DNA from: JAYPHU01 sp964611435
GTDB taxonomy: Bacteria; Pseudomonadota; Alphaproteobacteria; Rhodospirillales; UBA2165
DNA: 64,000 nt
NCBI GenBank assembly: GCA_964611435.1
Contig: CAZSXT010000010.1
Location: 38,354-102,353, forward strand
Direction of reading: 5' to 3'
Shown here: positions 60,906 to 64,000 of the stretch, piece after piece
How the letters are laid out: each line of letters starts with the position of its first letter
Numbering within the stretch: the stretch's first letter is position 1
Notes under the pieces: model-generated
What the model was told of the DNA's origin: nothing
The model's input: the letters and a program-made list of their open reading frames with translations, nothing else
Databases searched by the model: none
Position numbers and translations under genes: made by a program

Positions 60906-61880
60906 ATGGATATTTCGACTGCCCAAAATCAATTGTTCCCGGAAATCGAGCCCTACGCAACGGGTCAACTCGATCTGGACGGCCGCCACGCCATGTATTG
61001 GGAGGTGTCCGGCAACCCGAACGGCGTACCAGCGGTGTTTTTGCATGGCGGGCCAGGCGCGGGAGCGTCCCCGTCTCACCGCCGATTTTTCGATCCGGCG
61101 CACTTTAAGATAGTAGTGTTTGATCAGCGGGGCAGCGGCCGGTCCCGGCCCTTTGCCGATATTCAAGACAACACGACCCAGTTCCTGGTTGCGGATATGG
61201 AGGCGCTCCGCACCCATCTGGAGATCGATAAGTGGCTGGTATTTGGGGGCTCTTGGGGCAGCTCGCTGGCCCTGGCTTACGGTATTGAACACCCGGACCG
61301 GGTGCTCGGGTTTGTCCTGCGCGGCGTGTTCCTATGCCGGGATTCGGAGCTTGATTGGTTCCTCTACGGGATGCGTACCGTGTTCCCCGAAGCCCATCGG
61401 GACTTCATGAGCTTCCTGCCCGAGAACGAACGGGACGATCCGATGACCAACTATCACCGCCGCCTGACCGATCCCAACCCGTCGGTCCACGCCCCGGCGG
61501 CCCGGGCCTGGGCCCGCTATGAAGGGGCGTGTTCCACGTTAATGCCCAATCCGCGTAGTGTTTCCGGGCTGGAATCGGGGCGCGCCGCCTTGGCGCTGTC
61601 CCGGATCGAGGCGCACTATTTCGTCAACCACATGTTCCTGCCGGACGATCATTTCTTCACCCATGTGGACCGGATCCGGCACATCCCCTGCGAGATCATC
61701 CAGGGACGCTATGACATTGTGTGCCCCATCCGGACCGCGGATGAACTGCACCGGGCCTGGCCCGAAGCCAACTATGTGGTGGTGCCCGATGCCGGTCATT
61801 CGGCGATGGAGCCGTCGATCCGCTCTGGCCTGGTGGCGGCGACGGAACGCCTGAAACATGAAATCGGACCCCTGGCCTGA
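60906..61880 (+). CDS. pip: Prolyl aminopeptidase
   Basis: 324-residue alpha/beta hydrolase (S33) that removes N-terminal proline from peptides. The oxyanion stretch HGGPGAG lies near residue 39, the nucleophile in GGSWGSSLAL near 112, the Asp in GRYDIVCP near 268 and the His in DAGHSAM near 297. DQRGSGRS is also typical. Its start faces the thermonuclease start with only 11 bases between, so the promoters must lie inside the opposite genes or overlap. Confidence 0.94.
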   Translation: MDISTAQNQLFPEIEPYATGQLDLDGRHAMYWEVSGNPNGVPAVFLHGGPGAGASPSHRRFFDPAHFKIVVFDQRGSGRSRPFADIQDNTTQFLVADMEALRTHLEIDKWLVFGGSWGSSLALAYGIEHPDRVLGFVLRGVFLCRDSELDWFLYGMRTVFPEAHRDFMSFLPENERDDPMTNYHRRLTDPNPSVHAPAARAWARYEGACSTLMPNPRSVSGLESGRAALALSRIEAHYFVNHMFLPDDHFFTHVDRIRHIPCEIIQGRYDIVCPIRTADELHRAWPEANYVVVPDAGHSAMEPSIRSGLVAATERLKHEIGPLA

Positions 61881-61904
61881 GCCGAAAACTAGGTCGAATA
61901 TCCC

Positions 61905-61932
61905 TTGCAACCAACCCGGTAGACCCTAGAAT
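61905..61932 (+). promoter_or_regulatory. Possible promoter of the PagL-type gene
   Basis: TTGCAA, a 16-base spacer and TAGAAT. The -10 box covers the first candidate ATG (61931), so if this promoter is used the protein must start later, at 61940 or at 61952, where AAAGG lies just upstream. Confidence 0.35.
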
Positions 61933-62473
61933 GCCCGCCATGCAAAGGTTGATGACATATTTCCGCTCTCTGACCCGGACGGCGCTGACCGCCGGGCTGA
62001 TCGCCGGGGCGCTTGTCTCTGCGGCCACCGACGCGCGGGCCGAGGATGACCCTTGGTTCCTCTCGGTCGGCGTCGGCGCGTATGATTTCAACCGGCAGAA
62101 GGAACAAGGCGCCGAGTTCCGCGCTGAACTCCGTTCCGACTATAAACTGTGGATTTTCAAACCCTTTGCCGCCGCCGCCTATACCTCGACCCAACAAGGG
62201 TTCATCGGCGCCGGTGTCCTGGTTGATCTATATTTCGGCAACCGGGTCGTGGTCACGCCAAGCTTTGCACCCCACTATTACTGGGGCGGTAACAACAAGC
62301 TGGACCTGGATTACCCGCTGGAGTTCCGCTCCCAGCTTGAGGTCGCCTACCGGTTCGACAACCGCTCACGCCTTGGCGTCGCCATTTCCCACTATTCCAA
62401 CGCCAGCCTGGGCGATACCAACCCCGGTACGGAAACGGCGACCGTTTACTACAGTATCCCCCTCGGCAGATAA
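61931..62473 (+). CDS. pagL: PagL-type lipid A 3-O-deacylase
   Basis: Outer-membrane beta-barrel enzyme that removes the 3-O acyl chain of lipid A (180 residues). The signal peptide ends at ARA before ED near residue 36. Alternating amphipathic strands fill the rest. The catalytic His and Ser lie in ISHYSNAS near residue 152, followed by the conserved GDTNPGTET. The start is uncertain: ATG at 61931, 61940 or 61952 all keep the signal peptide. It is the only outer-leaflet lipid A modifier in the window, far from the lipid A operon. Confidence 0.88.
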   Translation: MPAMQRLMTYFRSLTRTALTAGLIAGALVSAATDARAEDDPWFLSVGVGAYDFNRQKEQGAEFRAELRSDYKLWIFKPFAAAAYTSTQQGFIGAGVLVDLYFGNRVVVTPSFAPHYYWGGNNKLDLDYPLEFRSQLEVAYRFDNRSRLGVAISHYSNASLGDTNPGTETATVYYSIPLGR

Positions 62474-62510
62474 GCGTTATAAAGCGTCCAGCCTTTCCAA
62501 ACGGCATCAC

Positions 62511-62587
62511 GGCCCCGTAGCTCAGTAGGATAGAGCATCAGATTCCTAATCTGAGGGTCGCAGGTTCGAATCCTGCCGGGGTCGCCA
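62511..62587 (+). tRNA. tRNA-Arg (anticodon CCT)
   Basis: A 77-base cloverleaf with encoded CCA. The acceptor stem is GGCCCCG with CGGGGTC (one G-T pair), the D stem GCTC/GAGC, the anticodon stem TCAGA/TCTGA with loop TTCCTAA (anticodon CCT, reading AGG), and the T arm GCAGG-TTCGAAT-CCTGC. The discriminator base is G. DNA of different composition starts directly after it, as at many integration sites. Confidence 0.97.
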
Positions 62588-63021
62588 TCTTTTCAATGAC
62601 TTATAATGGATAAAAATGCTGTAGCCTCTCTTGGGGTAACAACAGGGGTAACATAAATCGGAAAAACCTACTCTAATTCTCTAACATTAGCCCCCCCCCC
62701 TTTGGGTCGAGGGGGGGCCTTTGTCAGGCGGCTACGGGCTATATCCTGCGCGCTCTATTTTCAAAATTACACAAAACTAGGTAAGTAACCTGTTCACCAT
62801 CCTAGTCTGCTAACGAATTCATAGCCGAAGTAAATTAGGGTGCTGATTCTCTTCTGAGATTAGCCAAGACCAGTCATTTCACCGGGAATTGGATTGGCCC
62901 TGCTATCCGGTTTGTCCCGCCACGAATTATGCAAATTACATGACATGAAACGGGAAGACCGATCCGGATCGACGGGCTACAGTCGTCGTTGTTGAAACTG
63001 TTTCTTGTTGCGGGAGCGACC
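62588..63021. other. Gene-free low-GC stretch after the tRNA, with tandem repeats
   Basis: 434 bases without a supportable gene. GGGGTAACA occurs at 62633-62641 and again at 62645-62653, spaced like arm-type sites of tyrosine integrases. A run of ten C (62691-62700) and seven G (62711-62717) form a hairpin that could end tRNA transcription. The rest is AT-richer than the preceding genes. No integrase gene or second copy of the tRNA 3' end was seen. Confidence 0.6.
62688..62722 (+). terminator. GC-rich hairpin, possible tRNA terminator
   Basis: GCCCCCCC pairs with GGGGGGGC around TTTGGGTCGA, and the 3' side continues CTTTGTC, a weak T tail. It lies about 100 bases after the tRNA. The ten-base C run is also a likely spot for length errors in sequencing. 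Confidence 0.4.
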
Positions 63022-63975
63022 ATGTCAGAAAGACCTGCCATCAACACATCAATGTCTCTGGTGGAGTGGGCGTTATTGATCACACTTTCGGTCTTGTGGG
63101 GCGGCTCGTTTTTCTTCAACGGTGTCGCCGTTCGTGAACTGCCAACCTTCACAATTGTTGGGGCTCGGGTGATCTTGGCTGCAGTGGTGCTGTTGGTTGT
63201 GATGCGGGTGATGGGCCTACGGATGCCGTCTGATCGGCGCATTTGGCTGGCATTTTTCAGCATGGGGTTTTTGAACAACGCCCTGCCATTCAGCCTGATC
63301 GTTTGGGGGCAAGCGCATGTCGCTTCTGGTGTTGCGTCAATTCTCAACGCGACGACACCTTTGTTTACCGTGATCGTCGCCCACTATTTGACATCGGATG
63401 AGAAAATGACCGGTGGGCGCTTACTAGGTGTAGCTTTTGGATTTGTCGGCGTGGTTGTCATGATCGGCGGAGACGCCCTTCAGGGTTTAAGCCTTGACGT
63501 TTTGGCTCCGACGGCAATTCTTATCGCCGCAATATCCTATGCCTTCGCCGGTGTATATGGGCGCCGCTTCAAAGCGATGGGTGTTACCCCAATGGCGACA
63601 GCGGCGGGGCAAATTACAGCATCCAGCGTGATGCTTGTTCCTTTGGTGTTGCTGGTTGATCAGCCATGGGCGTTAGCTATGCCAAGTATAGGCACTTGGG
63701 GTGCATTGGTTGGCATCGCCGTGCTGTCCACAGCATTGGCCTACATTCTTTACTTCCGTATTTTGGAGACGGCAGGAGCGACCAACTTGCTGTTGGTGAC
63801 CTTCCTTCTCCCGGTTAGTGCGATCTTGTTGGGCATAGGCTTTTTGGATGAAATCCTCTTGCCAAAGCACATTTGGGGCATGGCACTCATTGGCATGGGT
63901 TTGGCGGCTATTGATGGTCGGCTTTGGGCGATGTTGCGGCCCCACAAGCACACACGTATTGATCCCAAGGCGTAG
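63022..63975 (+). CDS. DMT (EamA) family transporter, compositionally atypical
   Basis: 317-residue inner-membrane permease with ten predicted membrane segments. The first EamA repeat shows LSVLWGGSFFFNGVAVRELP and LNATTPLFTVIVAHYLTSDE; the second, FAGVYGRRFKAMGVTPM and TALAYILYFRILETAGATNLLLVTFLLPV. It belongs to a group often annotated as drug/metabolite or amino acid exporters. The ATG at 63022 has GGGAG about seven bases upstream. The gene has visibly more A/T-ending and TTG codons than genes before the tRNA, consistent with transfer. Confidence 0.88.
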   Translation: MSERPAINTSMSLVEWALLITLSVLWGGSFFFNGVAVRELPTFTIVGARVILAAVVLLVVMRVMGLRMPSDRRIWLAFFSMGFLNNALPFSLIVWGQAHVASGVASILNATTPLFTVIVAHYLTSDEKMTGGRLLGVAFGFVGVVVMIGGDALQGLSLDVLAPTAILIAAISYAFAGVYGRRFKAMGVTPMATAAGQITASSVMLVPLVLLVDQPWALAMPSIGTWGALVGIAVLSTALAYILYFRILETAGATNLLLVTFLLPVSAILLGIGFLDEILLPKHIWGMALIGMGLAAIDGRLWAMLRPHKHTRIDPKA

Positions 63976-64000
63976 AATGCACGACCGCCTTGGGTCATCA

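Noticed and set aside
1..64000. CRISPR array, rRNA operon, insertion sequence or prophage structural genes
   Set aside because: No regularly spaced repeats, rRNA segments, transposase or phage genes were seen.

Overview
The window is chromosomal DNA of a Gram-negative alphaproteobacterium with a fairly high GC content, most likely from the Rhodospirillales or a related order. The signs are gene content and order: divergent purD/xseA; msbA-DUF374-waaA-lpxK-lauroyltransferase; ribF-ileS-lspA-DUF3035 lipoprotein followed by a pair of M16 peptidases; rluB-type synthase-rsmD; and a separate TldE/PmbA. No named species can be supported from the sequence alone.

Layout. 1-9.5 kb: purD, xseA, an M23 envelope peptidase, then a five-gene minus-strand operon for lipid A/Kdo assembly and export. 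9.6-20.3 kb: pmbA, ubiD, a GAF/HD-GYP signalling protein with a large insertion, a nitroreductase, an SMP-30-type lactonase, GNAT, a class IV aminotransferase, tadA, a C26 peptidase, a pseudouridine synthase and rsmD. 20.4-32 kb: a secreted protein of unknown function, mutL-pgi, an M16 pair (one catalytic, one without the zinc motif), a lipoprotein, lspA, ileS and ribF. 32-37 kb: two TPR glycosyltransferase-like proteins around a DMT exporter. 37-45.7 kb: a heterodimeric ABC exporter with one predicted degenerate ATP site, an Lrp regulator divergent from metH, and a small unknown protein.

45.7-57 kb is the most accessory-looking part. A minus-strand operon (GST, iron-dependent alcohol dehydrogenase, lectin-fold protein, GMC oxidoreductase) diverges from a plus-strand set (signal-less arylsulfotransferase, TAXI-type TRAP binding protein, fused TRAP permease, HisC-like aminotransferase). 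An IclR regulator closes the set. I read it as an uncharacterised uptake-and-catabolism locus, possibly for aromatic or sulfated substrates.

57-64 kb: a serine hydrolase, a molybdenum-cofactor-carrier-like protein, an M48 protease, a thermonuclease, prolyl aminopeptidase, a PagL-type lipid A deacylase, and tRNA-Arg(CCT). The tRNA is followed by a low-GC gene-free stretch with tandem GGGGTAACA repeats and a compositionally different DMT transporter, which looks like the edge of an integrated element.

Other noncoding structure includes two copies of one two-hairpin intergenic repeat, a second two-hairpin element of different sequence, a strong terminator between the TAXI gene and its permease gene, and palindromes upstream of lrp/metH, iclR and the HisC-like gene that could be operators or RNA switches.
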